Shown here in pieces: positions 45,152 through 53,780 of a DNA stretch of 64,000 nt; position 1 is the stretch's first letter, and every line of letters starts with the position of its first letter. The DNA lies in assembly GCA_945900785.1 (NCBI GenBank), contig CAMDJM010000008.1:1-64000 (forward strand), given 5' to 3'. The DNA is from Akkermansia muciniphila (GTDB lineage Bacteria > Verrucomicrobiota > Verrucomicrobiia > Verrucomicrobiales > V1-33). Made by a program: the position numbers and the translations under genes. Under the pieces are notes generated by a model. That model did no database searches, was not told the origin of the DNA, and was given only the letters and a program-made list of their open reading frames with translations.

Positions 45152-46153
45152 CTATGGTCCGGCCGCCCATGCCAGTTCCAGAATCTGCGCCCGGTGGTCG
45201 GAGCCCACTTCCGGGCCGATGGTGCGGGAGAGGAGCGCAAGTGGTGGCGTGGTAAGGGCTTGATCGATGGGGATGCCTAGGAGCGTGCCGGTTTTCCAGG
45301 AAGGTTTCCAGGAGTCCGGAGCCGCCTGCAATGTGGTGCCCTGCAGGAGCGCCCGGTAGCCGGAGGACCATGGGGTGGCATTCAAATCACCCGCGATCAG
45401 CACGGGCCGGTTGGCGCGCGCGATGCGTTGCGCGAGTGCCTGCAACTGGAGGTTCCGGGCCTGATGATAGTCCGCCCCCATGGGCGGCACCGGATGCACG
45501 CCGAGGAAGGTCCAGGCTTTGCCAGCCACAGTGAGCTGGACTTCGATGGACCCGCTGATGTGACCAGGGGTAGGCTCCTGGACGAGGGTTTCCCCGGAGA
45601 GCAGCGTCATCTGTTCCACGGGCAGGCGGCTGAAGCAGGCGAGGCCGAAATTGTCATCGCGGGGCTGGATCAGGTGGTGGGAATGGGTCTTCAGCAGGGG
45701 CTCCAGGGCGGCTTTCCAGGTCCGGTCGGTTTCCATGAGAAAGATCACATCGGCATCCGATTGCTGGAGAAATGAGAGCACGGCCGCGTGGTCCTGGTTG
45801 GAAGTGAGGACATTCAAGCTAACCACACGAACCTTGAATCCGGGATCCACGGCGGTCGGCCGCGCTGGCGCTGGTGTTGAGGTGAACAGCCAGATATTCA
45901 GTGCCAGAGTGAGCAGGGCGGCTCCCATTAACATCCTGCGGCGCCAGACCAACGCACACAGCAGCGCCAGCCCGCCAACTACGAAGGCCTGCCAACGGAA
46001 GTGGGTGCACAAATCAAAAAACCAATGCCACGGCCCCAGCAATCCCAGCCAACTGCCCGCCAATCCGGGGACCAGCGCCGCCGCGCCAAGGCCACGCCAA
46101 CTCACTTTCAGGGAGGTGAAGGTTGTGGAAGAATCCGGAGGCGGCAGGGACAT
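45152..46153 (-). CDS. Membrane-anchored endonuclease/exonuclease/phosphatase-family protein
   Basis: 333 residues from ATG 46153 (MSLPPPDSSTTFTSLKVSW). Two or three hydrophobic segments (LGAAALVPGLAGSWLGLLG, FVVGGLALLCALVW, MGAALLTLALNIWLF) precede a periplasmic EEP domain: VRVVSLNVLTSNQDHAAVLS, DVIFLMETDRTW (Glu metal ligand), FLGVHPVPP, VLIAGDLNATPWSSGYRALL and the final GSDHRAQI with the catalytic His. The order anchor-plus-EEP is the common YafD-like arrangement; substrates may be phosphodiesters of lipids or nucleic acid. It is convergent with the GH172 gene and not clearly part of that locus. Confidence 0.85.
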   Translation of the reverse strand: MSLPPPDSSTTFTSLKVSWRGLGAAALVPGLAGSWLGLLGPWHWFFDLCTHFRWQAFVVGGLALLCALVWRRRMLMGAALLTLALNIWLFTSTPAPARPTAVDPGFKVRVVSLNVLTSNQDHAAVLSFLQQSDADVIFLMETDRTWKAALEPLLKTHSHHLIQPRDDNFGLACFSRLPVEQMTLLSGETLVQEPTPGHISGSIEVQLTVAGKAWTFLGVHPVPPMGADYHQARNLQLQALAQRIARANRPVLIAGDLNATPWSSGYRALLQGTTLQAAPDSWKPSWKTGTLLGIPIDQALTTPPLALLSRTIGPEVGSDHRAQILELAWAAGP

Positions 46154-46204
46154 TATAAGATAGGGAAAAAGGATGTCCGGCGCGGCGCGGCGGACGGATC
46201 CTTC

Positions 46205-46320
46205 CATGGTGCCGGCATCCGGTTCCCTTTCAAGGGAATGTTATGGCTGGTTTTTCCAGGCTGACAGTCCGCAGCAGGAAGTCTACGCCAACATCCGGGC
46301 CCTGGGGCACGCAAAATAGC
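46205..46320 (-). pseudogene. 3'-end fragment of a secreted-protein gene (copy of the 3' end of the gene at 56816)
   Basis: On the minus strand the frame reads VELFCVPQGPDVGVDFLLRT then VSLEKPAITFP and stop. The last residues of the giant protein encoded at 56816-60392 are LEVCVPQGTDIGEGFLMLLV then SLENAP. The DNA likeness continues past the stop codon (ATGTTATGG and GGCATCC blocks at 46238 and 56813), so about 110 bases of the 3' end plus downstream DNA were copied. Here the copy begins about 8 bases after the stop of the neighbouring propeller gene. It is a relic of a paralog. Confidence 0.6.
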
Positions 46321-46321
46321 T

Positions 46322-48880
46322 CTACGGATTGCGGGTCACGCGCGACTCCATTTCGGCTGCTGCGGCCTCCCACTTCAGTGATTGGACATAGATGCCCTCC
46401 AGATCATGTCCCGCTGGCGTGGCGCTGGGAACGGTGCTGAGCATGGAGCCAGCGATGTATTCCTGACCGCGATGGGTGATGACCTCCACCGCGTGGCCAG
46501 GCTGGGTTTCGATGGTGTTGGCCACGGACTCCCCGAAGTTGAAGGGGTCTTCGGAGATGTAAAGATGCGTGTGGCTGTAATCGATGCCGCTGGTCCAAAG
46601 GTAGTAATAGCCATCCCGGAAAATCACACAGGGGGATTCTGCATACCCATGGGGAGAGGCGGATGTGTCCCGCAGCACGGTGCGTCCCGGAGACCAATGG
46701 ATCAGGTCCGGAGAGGTGCGGACCCGGGGCCCGGAGCCTTCGCCAGAGCAGTAATACATGAGGTGGGTCTGCAATCGTTCGTCCCAGAAGACGCAGAAAT
46801 CACGGTTATCCACTTCGCGGAACGCGAGGTTTTTTTCGGCCAGTTCCAGGCCGTTATAAGGTGCCCAGTGAGCCAGGTCGGGATCGCTGGAAGTCAGCAC
46901 GCGGGCTCCTCCGGCGGCGGGGTCTTTGCCCCCGAAATAATGGAAATAGTAAAGGAATGCGGTGGTGCGCCCGCGATTCCAGGTCATGCCGGGCGCCCAC
47001 ATGATGGCTTGCGGAGAGTCGATTTGATAACCGATTTTTGGCAGCGGTTGCATCGGAGCCTCCAGGGAATCTCCCACTGCATGGAACAAGGCATAACCAT
47101 CCTCCACCGCCATGCCATTGCTGGTGCTGCCGGGCCCGCGTCCGAAGGTGCCGATGCAATGGACCCGGTCCTTTTGATCAATAATGAAATGGAAATCACT
47201 GTGCAGCGTTTTGCCGTCGCCCACGAGCAACGTGGCGTCCTTCCAGGGCTTGGAAGGACGGGGAATCATCAGCGGCTTGCGGTCCAGGTGGCCAACTGGA
47301 GGCGCAGTCCAGGAGAAATAGAACCGGAAGGCATCGGGCTGTTCGCTGAAGTTGGCATTAGGCGATTCATGGGCCGTGCCAATGTTCTGCATCGGCCAGC
47401 GGCTTCCTGCGTGCCGACGGAGGGGAGTGACTTCGACGTGGAGTTTACCAGCGCCACAGGTGGTTTCTACTTTTGGCAATTCAAACAGGCCAGGCGCGGG
47501 ATGCTCAGCATCGTGAACGGGGAAAAGGTCGTCGGGGTTGAGTTTGAAACGGTTTGCGGGGATTTCGATCCACCCGTCCATTTGGGCTGCGCCTGCTGAG
47601 GGGAGGAAATTTCCCGTGAGAGAAACCGACTGAGCCGTGAGGGTGAATGGTGTGCCAGCCTCCGGGCCGCCCCAGGCAATGGTTCCGCCCCGCGCGCTGG
47701 AGCGCGTGGCTATCCCGGCAGGGGCGGCAGCATCGTGATAGGCGGCCGTGGGATCGTAGGAGACGAGGCGGTTGTCCCTCCCCAGCGTGAAGTAAATTTT
47801 GCCATCCGGACTGGCGGCGGGAAATTGGGGGTAGTCGAGCCGGTTGAAGAGGATTTCCTCATTGCCATTGGTGGTGTCGATGCGCACGAGCTGGCCGGAG
47901 TTGCCATGATCCTCGCGATTCGCTTCGCTGCACACATAAAGGTTGTTGCCGTGAAGGGCGATCCCCCGGATGCGCCAGAATCCTTTGTTTAAAGTGGTGA
48001 TCTCGCCGGTGGGGCGTCGGACTTTGATTTGACCTGGAGCGGAGGGCCGCGGGTAGCCGGTCGGTGAGATGTCAAAGACACCGTATTCGCTCACGTAAAC
48101 GGAGCCATCCACCCCGACCGCAATGCCGCTGGTGGGGGAAAGGGCGGTCATGAGTTCCGTCACCGCGCGGGTGGATTTGTCCCATTTAAGCACGCGTCCA
48201 CCTTCGAGGACGGCGAAGAGATTTCCCGTGGCATCGCAGGTCAACTGCCGGGGGCGGGTGATGTTTTCCACGATGAACTCTTCCTTCCCGTCGTTGGCGA
48301 TGCGCAAAATTTTGCCAGGATTTCCCGTATCACCAAGGTCCAGTCCCACAAAGACATCGCTCCCGATTCCGGTGGCGAGGCCAAACATGCCCGGCGTCTC
48401 GGTGCCCCGCCAGACATCGATGCGGCGCGTAACCGGATTCCAACGCTGAATTTTCCGATGGCTGAATTCCGTAAACAAAACGCAGCCCTCCGCATCCACG
48501 GCGGTGCCGAAACTGTAGTGAGCCTCTGCGCATGGAATGATCTCCCGGCGCAGAGTTTCCTGCGCGGGACTGGTGAGGACGAATAGACCGAGGGACAGGA
48601 TGATTTTCAGCAAGGGAATGACAGGATTGGGGGTTGGAAAATCGGCAGCACCTTCCCCATGGCGGGAGGATAGCTTGAATGATGTAAAAAATTGAGGAAT
48701 CCGCTCCGGTGAACCTTCCGGAAAGAGCAAATTACGATTAGGCCACCTGTCCGTGAGCCGCAGGGAAGGGTAAAGCGCGCGTTCCGTCAATCCCTGGGGA
48801 ATTGTGAAAAGAGGTGTAATCTTCTGCGGCCTATACGCGTCTGCGCAAAGAGCGTTTCCTATTTCCAAAGGGCAAATCAT
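46322..48880 (-). CDS. NHL/SMP-30-like propeller fused to a GH43-like propeller
   Basis: 852 residues from ATG 48880, but the first ~90 residues are not export-like. An in-frame TTG at 48613 begins LLKIILSLGLFVLTSPAQET, a good signal peptide, so the true start may lie there (764 residues). Residues ~100-390 (by the long start) form an NHL-like beta-propeller (YSFGTAVDAEGCVLFTEFSH, GIAVGVDGSVYVSEYG, GIALHGNNLYVCSEA, PAASPDGKIYFTLGRDNRLV). From ~510 comes a five-bladed propeller of the GH43/GH32 type: FHFIIDQKDRVHCIGTFGRG, PQAIMWAPGM, VLTSSDPDLAHWAPYNGLEL, MYYCSGEGSGPRVRTSPDLI, ESPCVIFRDGYYYLWTSG. Export is inferred and the substrate is unknown. It is not operonic with its neighbours. Confidence 0.65.
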   Translation of the reverse strand: MICPLEIGNALCADAYRPQKITPLFTIPQGLTERALYPSLRLTDRWPNRNLLFPEGSPERIPQFFTSFKLSSRHGEGAADFPTPNPVIPLLKIILSLGLFVLTSPAQETLRREIIPCAEAHYSFGTAVDAEGCVLFTEFSHRKIQRWNPVTRRIDVWRGTETPGMFGLATGIGSDVFVGLDLGDTGNPGKILRIANDGKEEFIVENITRPRQLTCDATGNLFAVLEGGRVLKWDKSTRAVTELMTALSPTSGIAVGVDGSVYVSEYGVFDISPTGYPRPSAPGQIKVRRPTGEITTLNKGFWRIRGIALHGNNLYVCSEANREDHGNSGQLVRIDTTNGNEEILFNRLDYPQFPAASPDGKIYFTLGRDNRLVSYDPTAAYHDAAAPAGIATRSSARGGTIAWGGPEAGTPFTLTAQSVSLTGNFLPSAGAAQMDGWIEIPANRFKLNPDDLFPVHDAEHPAPGLFELPKVETTCGAGKLHVEVTPLRRHAGSRWPMQNIGTAHESPNANFSEQPDAFRFYFSWTAPPVGHLDRKPLMIPRPSKPWKDATLLVGDGKTLHSDFHFIIDQKDRVHCIGTFGRGPGSTSNGMAVEDGYALFHAVGDSLEAPMQPLPKIGYQIDSPQAIMWAPGMTWNRGRTTAFLYYFHYFGGKDPAAGGARVLTSSDPDLAHWAPYNGLELAEKNLAFREVDNRDFCVFWDERLQTHLMYYCSGEGSGPRVRTSPDLIHWSPGRTVLRDTSASPHGYAESPCVIFRDGYYYLWTSGIDYSHTHLYISEDPFNFGESVANTIETQPGHAVEVITHRGQEYIAGSMLSTVPSATPAGHDLEGIYVQSLKWEAAAAEMESRVTRNP

Positions 48881-49028
48881 CTCCTTCTCCGACTACCATG
48901 GATTCCATCACTACCGGCAATGTTTGCTTTGGTTCTTTTTGACCCTCGGCTGAAGTTGTCAGCATCACACCAGCGGGAAAGCACGCTCCACTTGCCATGC
49001 CGAAGCCGGGCTGCTCCCTTTTCCCAAT
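48881..49028. other. Short divergent intergenic region
   Basis: 148 bases between the propeller gene (minus) and the efflux operon (plus). The AT-rich segment around 48920-48970 probably holds the efflux promoter, but no hexamer pair is convincing, and there is no operator palindrome. Confidence 0.35.
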
Positions 49029-50432
49029 ATGCCCTCAGGTAACCACCGTCACCTTATTCCCCTTTACCTGCTGCTCATGGGCTCCCCCGTCATCCTCACC
49101 GGATGCGGCATGATTCCGCCCTATCAACGGCCCGGATCCCCTGTGGCGGCCACTTTTCCCCTCAGCCAGGATGGCTCGAATGGGAAGCTGCCCACGGATG
49201 TCGCCTGGACCGACTTTTTTCCGGATGGAGCCTTGAAAAAAATCATCGGCATGGCCCTCGCCAACAACCGCGACCTGCGGGCCGCCATGCTGCGGGTGGA
49301 GAGAAGCAGAGCCCAATACCGCATTGAGCAGGCCGGCTTTTTACCCAAAGTGAATGCGGATGGCAGCTTCAGCCGCCAGAAATCCAATGGGGAGAATAGC
49401 CAAACGACCAGCCGGTGGAGTGCCAGCCTGGGCAGCACTGCCTATGAACTGGACTTTTTCGGCCGAGTGCGCAGTCTGAACGCCCAGGCACTGGAACAAT
49501 TCCTGGCAGCCGGGGAAGGCCGGCTCGCCGCGCAAATCTCCCTCATTTCCGAGGTAGCCACCCAGTATTGCACCATCCGTCAGGCGGCGGAGCAGACTGA
49601 GCTGGCGCGCCGCACCCTGACTACGGTGGAGGAATCCTACAAGCTTAACAAAATCACCAGCGATGCCGGAGCCACGTCCGAGCTGGATCTAAAGACCTCC
49701 GAAGCCCAGGTCCAAACCGCGCGGATCAATATCCTGACCTACGAACGCCAGGTGGCCCAGGCAGAAAATGCCCTGGTGCTTCTGGTAGGCCAACCGGTGC
49801 CCGGGGAATTGATGCGGAGCAACTCCCTGGGCTCCCGCAGCAGCTTCGCGGAACTCTCCAGCGGAATTTCTTCCGGTCTGCTCCTCCGCCGTCCCGACAT
49901 CCTGGAGGCGGAGCATACCCTGCGGGCCGCTCATGCCAATATCGGCGCGGCGCGGGCAGCGTTTTTTCCTTCCATCTCCCTGACCGGTTCCACCGGCAGC
50001 AACAGCGATGAACTATCCAAACTATTCGGTGCCAACACCGCCGTGTGGAGTTTCTCCCCGCAGATCAATGTGCCTATCTTCCAGGGCGGAGCCAATGTGG
50101 CCAACCTGGATGCAGCCAAAGTCAGCGCCCGGATCGAGGTGGCCAACTATGAAAAAGCCATCCAGACCGCCTTCCGGGAAGTCGCTGACGCCCTGGTGGC
50201 CCGCTCCAGCTACCGCCAGCAAATCGAAGTCCAGGAAACCCTGCTCCAAGTGCAGCAACGCCGCTACGACCTCGCCAATGAACGTTACCGGACCGGCGAA
50301 GAACTCTACCTTACCGTCCTCTCCGCCCAGCGGGATCTCTACAGCGCCCAGCAAAATCTAATCCAGGTCCGCTTTGATAACCTGATCAATGACATCACCC
50401 TCTACAAATCGCTCGGCGGCGGCTTGAAATAA
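49029..50432 (+). CDS. Outer-membrane efflux lipoprotein, TolC/OprM (NodT) family
   Basis: 467 residues. Lipobox VILTGC (Cys26) marks lipid anchoring. The family repeats are present: LALANNRDLRAAMLRVERSRAQYRIEQAGFLP near residue 75-110, YELDFFGRVRSLNAQALEQF, SYKLNKITSDAGATSELDLKTSEAQVQTAR, LLLRRPDILEAEHTLRAAHANIGAARAAFFPSISL, SPQINVPIFQGGANVANLDAAK, RYDLANERYRTGEELYLTVLSAQRDLYSAQQNL. It forms the trimeric exit duct for the efflux pump encoded downstream, and the first gene of that operon is 20 bases away. Confidence 0.93.
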   Translation: MPSGNHRHLIPLYLLLMGSPVILTGCGMIPPYQRPGSPVAATFPLSQDGSNGKLPTDVAWTDFFPDGALKKIIGMALANNRDLRAAMLRVERSRAQYRIEQAGFLPKVNADGSFSRQKSNGENSQTTSRWSASLGSTAYELDFFGRVRSLNAQALEQFLAAGEGRLAAQISLISEVATQYCTIRQAAEQTELARRTLTTVEESYKLNKITSDAGATSELDLKTSEAQVQTARINILTYERQVAQAENALVLLVGQPVPGELMRSNSLGSRSSFAELSSGISSGLLLRRPDILEAEHTLRAAHANIGAARAAFFPSISLTGSTGSNSDELSKLFGANTAVWSFSPQINVPIFQGGANVANLDAAKVSARIEVANYEKAIQTAFREVADALVARSSYRQQIEVQETLLQVQQRRYDLANERYRTGEELYLTVLSAQRDLYSAQQNLIQVRFDNLINDITLYKSLGGGLK

Positions 50433-50452
50433 CCCGCTCCATTTTTTCCCCT

Positions 50453-51592
50453 ATGTTCCGTCCCTTCTTTCCATGCCTGCTAGCCGTAGCCGTGATCCTT
50501 CTTCCGGCCTGCAATAAAGACACGCCGCCTGCCTTCACCTTTGAAACGGCCCCCCTCACCCGCGGGGATCTCATGCAATATGCCACCGCCAGTGGCTCGC
50601 TGGGGGCGGTGGTCAGCGTGGATGTCGGCAGCCGGGTCTCGGGAAAAATATCCGCCCTGAAGGTCGACTTCAATTCGCCGGTGAAAAAAGGAGATTTGGT
50701 AGCCCAGATCGACCCTTCCATCTACAAAGCGGCCCTGCGTCAGGCGGAGGGCGAACTGGCCAGCGCCGAGGCCTCCGCCAAGCTAAAAAGGCAAAACCTG
50801 GCGCGCAAGGAAATCCTCCTTCCCAAACAAGCCGCCACCCAGCTTGATCTGGAACTGGCCGTGGCTGAACTGGCCCAGGCAGAGGCCAATGTAACGATCC
50901 GCCAGGCTGCCATGCAAAAATCACAGGCTGATCTTGAATTTTGCAATATCACTTCCCCGGTGGATGGCATCGTCATTTCCCGGAAGATCGAGCTGGACCA
51001 GACCGTGGCGGCGGCCATGACCACTCCTATCCTCTTCACCATCGCCCAGGACATCACCAAAATGCGGATCACCGCCTCCGTTTCTGAAGCCGACATCGGC
51101 ATGGTCAGGACTGGCCAGCCCGTTGATTTCAGCGTCGAAGCCTTCCCCGACGAAACATTCCACGGCGTAGTCAGTCAGGTGCGCAAGGCACCGGTGATCA
51201 CCACCACCGTCGTCACCTACGAATCCATCATTGATGTGGACAATCCGGAGCAAAAATTGTTTCCAGGCATGACTGCAGATGTTTCCATCCTCGTCGCAGA
51301 ACGGAAAGGAATCCTCAGGATACCCGATACCGCCCTGCGTTTCACTCCTCCCGAAGGCGTAAAATACGAGGAAAAGGCACCCGCCAAATTAACCGGAAAT
51401 CAAAGACTGGTCTACCTCCTCCCTGCTGACAAGACCTCGCTCAGGCCGGTGGTGGTCAGGGTAGGGATTTCTGACAATCTGGAGACCGAGTTATTGGATG
51501 GATTGCCGGAGGATGCCAATGTGGTCACCGCCTCCACCGTCGTGGCCAAAAAAGGCCCCTTCGGCGGCGGCCCACCCGCCCCAAAAAAATGA
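50453..51592 (+). CDS. macA-like: Membrane-fusion/adaptor protein, MacA-like
   Basis: 379 residues. Lipobox LLPACNK (Cys20) suggests an inner-membrane lipoprotein. Typical adaptor motifs: SLGAVVSVDVGSRVSGKISAL then LVAQIDPSIYKAALRQAEGE (lipoyl-type halves), an alpha-helical hairpin (~90-145), LEFCNITSPVDGIVISRKIELDQTV, and beta-barrel (SVSEADIGMVRTGQPVDFSVEAFPDETFHGVVSQVRKAP). It links the ABC transporter to the outer-membrane duct. It overlaps the next gene by 4 bases (ATGA). Confidence 0.92.
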   Translation: MFRPFFPCLLAVAVILLPACNKDTPPAFTFETAPLTRGDLMQYATASGSLGAVVSVDVGSRVSGKISALKVDFNSPVKKGDLVAQIDPSIYKAALRQAEGELASAEASAKLKRQNLARKEILLPKQAATQLDLELAVAELAQAEANVTIRQAAMQKSQADLEFCNITSPVDGIVISRKIELDQTVAAAMTTPILFTIAQDITKMRITASVSEADIGMVRTGQPVDFSVEAFPDETFHGVVSQVRKAPVITTTVVTYESIIDVDNPEQKLFPGMTADVSILVAERKGILRIPDTALRFTPPEGVKYEEKAPAKLTGNQRLVYLLPADKTSLRPVVVRVGISDNLETELLDGLPEDANVVTASTVVAKKGPFGGGPPAPKK

Positions 51593-52350
51593 GCGGCCCC
51601 GTCATCCAACTGGATCATATTGCCAAGGTCTACCGCAGCGGCGAGGTGGAAGTCCACGCCGTGCGACGCGCCACCCTGGACATTCAGCGCGGCGAGTTTG
51701 TCGCCATCATGGGCAGCAGCGGCTCCGGCAAATCGACCCTGATGAACATTCTCGGCTGCCTCGACCGCCCTACCGGAGGCCGTTATCTGCTGGACGGCGT
51801 GAATGTCGCCGAACTCAGCCGGGCTCAGCTCGCCACCCTGCGGAACCTGAAACTGGGGTTTGTTTTTCAGAGCTTCCACCTCCTCGCCCGCACCACCGCT
51901 CTGGAGAATGTAGAGCTGCCTATGTTCTACAGCAAACCACTGATTCCCCTGCGCACCCAGCGCAAGCGTGCCATCGAAGCCTTGAAAAAAGTAGGACTGG
52001 GGGATCGTCTCGGCCACCGGCCCAGCCAGCTCTCCGGCGGCCAGCAGCAGCGCATCGCCATCGCCCGGGCGCTCGTCAATGAACCGGAACTGGTGCTGGC
52101 CGATGAACCCACCGGCAATCTGGATAGCCGCACCAGCATCGGGATCATGGGCTTTTTCCAGGAACTGAATGATACTGGCATCACCATCGTCATGGTCACG
52201 CATGAACTGGACATCGCCTCCTACTGCAAACGCATCATCGTCATGCGCGACGGCCTGGTCATCAGTGACACCCCTAACGAAAGCCGCCGCAACGCTGGTG
52301 AGGAGCGCCTCAAGCTGGACACCGCCGAGCAAAACGCCAACCTGGCCTGA
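51589..52350 (+). CDS. ABC transporter ATPase, MacB-type
   Basis: 253 residues. Walker [10 protein letters not shown] (42-50), Q-loop in [20 protein letters not shown], signature [19 protein letters not shown], Walker [13 protein letters not shown], and H-loop [13 protein letters not shown]. This matches the LolD/MacB ATPase subfamily that drives export of antibiotics, lipopeptides or toxins. It forms half of a MacB that in E. coli is one fused protein. The permease is separated by three bases. Confidence 0.95.
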   Translation: MSGPVIQLDHIAKVYRSGEVEVHAVRRATLDIQRGEFVAIMGSSGSGKSTLMNILGCLDRPTGGRYLLDGVNVAELSRAQLATLRNLKLGFVFQSFHLLARTTALENVELPMFYSKPLIPLRTQRKRAIEALKKVGLGDRLGHRPSQLSGGQQQRIAIARALVNEPELVLADEPTGNLDSRTSIGIMGFFQELNDTGITIVMVTHELDIASYCKRIIVMRDGLVISDTPNESRRNAGEERLKLDTAEQNANLA

Positions 52351-52353
52351 CCC

Positions 52354-53598
52354 ATGTTCAACTTTCTGCAATCGCTGATCCTGCGGCCTCTGCTTTCTTC
52401 CATGATCGCGCTGCGCGCCCTGCGGCGCAACAAGCTGCGATCCGTCCTGACGGCACTTGGAATCATCATCGGCGTTTGCTCGGTCGTGGTGATGGTTTCG
52501 GTAGGAAACGGTGCCCAGGTCCGCATCGAAACGGAAGTGTCCTCCCTCGGACAGAATTTGCTGATCGTATTTGCCGGCAACCGCCGGTCCGGCGGGGTGA
52601 ATTCCGGTCTGGGCAGTGCCAGCCGGATTACCTTGGAGGATGCCCACGCCCTGAAGCGGGAGATTCCTGATATCGCCGGCCTGAGTCCCGAAGTGTCCAC
52701 CAATGCCCAGGCTATTGCCAACGGGAAAAACTGGTCCACTACCATTTCCGGACAAGCGCCGGATTTTACCACCATCCGGAACTGGAAAATCGCTGGGGGC
52801 ACCATGTTCTCGGAGCGGGAAGTGCGCAGCGCCGCCAAGGTCGCAGTAATCGGATCGAAAACAGCCAATGAACTTTTTGGGCCGGTGAATCCCATCGGAA
52901 AATCCGTCCGCATCAAAAACACTCCGTTTGTTATTATCGGACTTTTTGAAAGCAAGGGAGCTGGCATGGGTGGGCAAAACCAGGATGATCAAATCGTGAT
53001 CCCCTACACCACCGCCATGAAACGCCTCACCGGCGACAAGTATCCCCGCTTGCTCAGTATCCAGGTGGTCAGCGCAGACCGCATGGAAACCGCCCGGCAG
53101 CAGATCACCAGCCTGCTCCGCCAGCGCCACCGCCTCGCCCCGGATGATGTCAATGACTTCAACATCTTTGACCAGAAGGAACTCTCGGACAAAGTCGCCA
53201 GCATCTCCGGCATCATCACCACACTCCTTGGAGCCATCGCTGGAATGTCCCTGCTCGTCGGCGGCATCGGCATCATGAATATCATGCTGGTGAGCGTCAC
53301 CGAGCGCACGCGGGAGATCGGCATCAGGGTCGCCGTCGGGGCCCAGGCGGGTGATATCCTGATGCAGTTCCTGATCGAATCCATCACTCTGAGCCTGCTG
53401 GGGGGCACCATCGGAGTCCTTGCTGGGGTGGGCATTTCCAAGGCCGTTTCCCTATTTGCAGATTTCCAAGCCGTGATCTCCCCCGGCTCAGTCATCCTTG
53501 CCTTCAGTGTTAGTTTCGCCATCGGAGTATTCTTTGGATTCTACCCTGCGAGGAAAGCAGCCAAGCTGGACCCTATCGATGCCCTGCGCTACGAATAG
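52354..53598 (+). CDS. ABC transporter permease, MacB/FtsX type
   Basis: 414 residues. Membrane segment 1 (NKLRSVLTALGIIIGVCSVVVMVSVGNGAQ), a large periplasmic MacB domain (SSLGQNLLIVFAGNR through EVRSAAKVAVIGSKTANELFG, KNTPFVIIGLFE), then three membrane helices (ISGIITTLLGAIAGMSLLVGGIGIMNIMLVSVTERTREIGIRVAVGA, FLIESITLSLLGGTIGVLAGVG, VILAFSVSFAIGVFFGFYPARKAA). The closing DPIDALRYE is standard. It is the last gene of the four-gene efflux operon. Confidence 0.95.
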   Translation: MFNFLQSLILRPLLSSMIALRALRRNKLRSVLTALGIIIGVCSVVVMVSVGNGAQVRIETEVSSLGQNLLIVFAGNRRSGGVNSGLGSASRITLEDAHALKREIPDIAGLSPEVSTNAQAIANGKNWSTTISGQAPDFTTIRNWKIAGGTMFSEREVRSAAKVAVIGSKTANELFGPVNPIGKSVRIKNTPFVIIGLFESKGAGMGGQNQDDQIVIPYTTAMKRLTGDKYPRLLSIQVVSADRMETARQQITSLLRQRHRLAPDDVNDFNIFDQKELSDKVASISGIITTLLGAIAGMSLLVGGIGIMNIMLVSVTERTREIGIRVAVGAQAGDILMQFLIESITLSLLGGTIGVLAGVGISKAVSLFADFQAVISPGSVILAFSVSFAIGVFFGFYPARKAAKLDPIDALRYE

Positions 53599-53780
53599 TG
53601 GGCCACGAATAACTCTGGACAGGAAAAGAAAAGACGCTGTCGGGTCACGGATGTTACTGATAATCAAGGATTTAGTTGGAGAGGGACCTCCACCCGCAGG
53701 CGGAGCCGCTTAATCGTCATGGGGCGATCACTTTTTCCAATTCACACATAGTGTCACATCCCTATTGGCGGGCTGGCACC
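53599..53780. other. Intergenic region, possible att-like remnant
   Basis: 182 bases. CTGATAATCAAGGATTTAG and GGAGAGGGAC (53656-53688) resemble the reversed 3' end of tRNA genes used as phage attachment sites, but no tRNA can be folded. A CCGC/GCGG hairpin near 53696 lacks a T run, so it is not scored as a terminator. Confidence 0.3.

Noticed and set aside
53656-53706. Reversed tRNA 3'-end-like string as an attachment site
   Set aside because: Only partial likeness and no integrase or second copy in the window.
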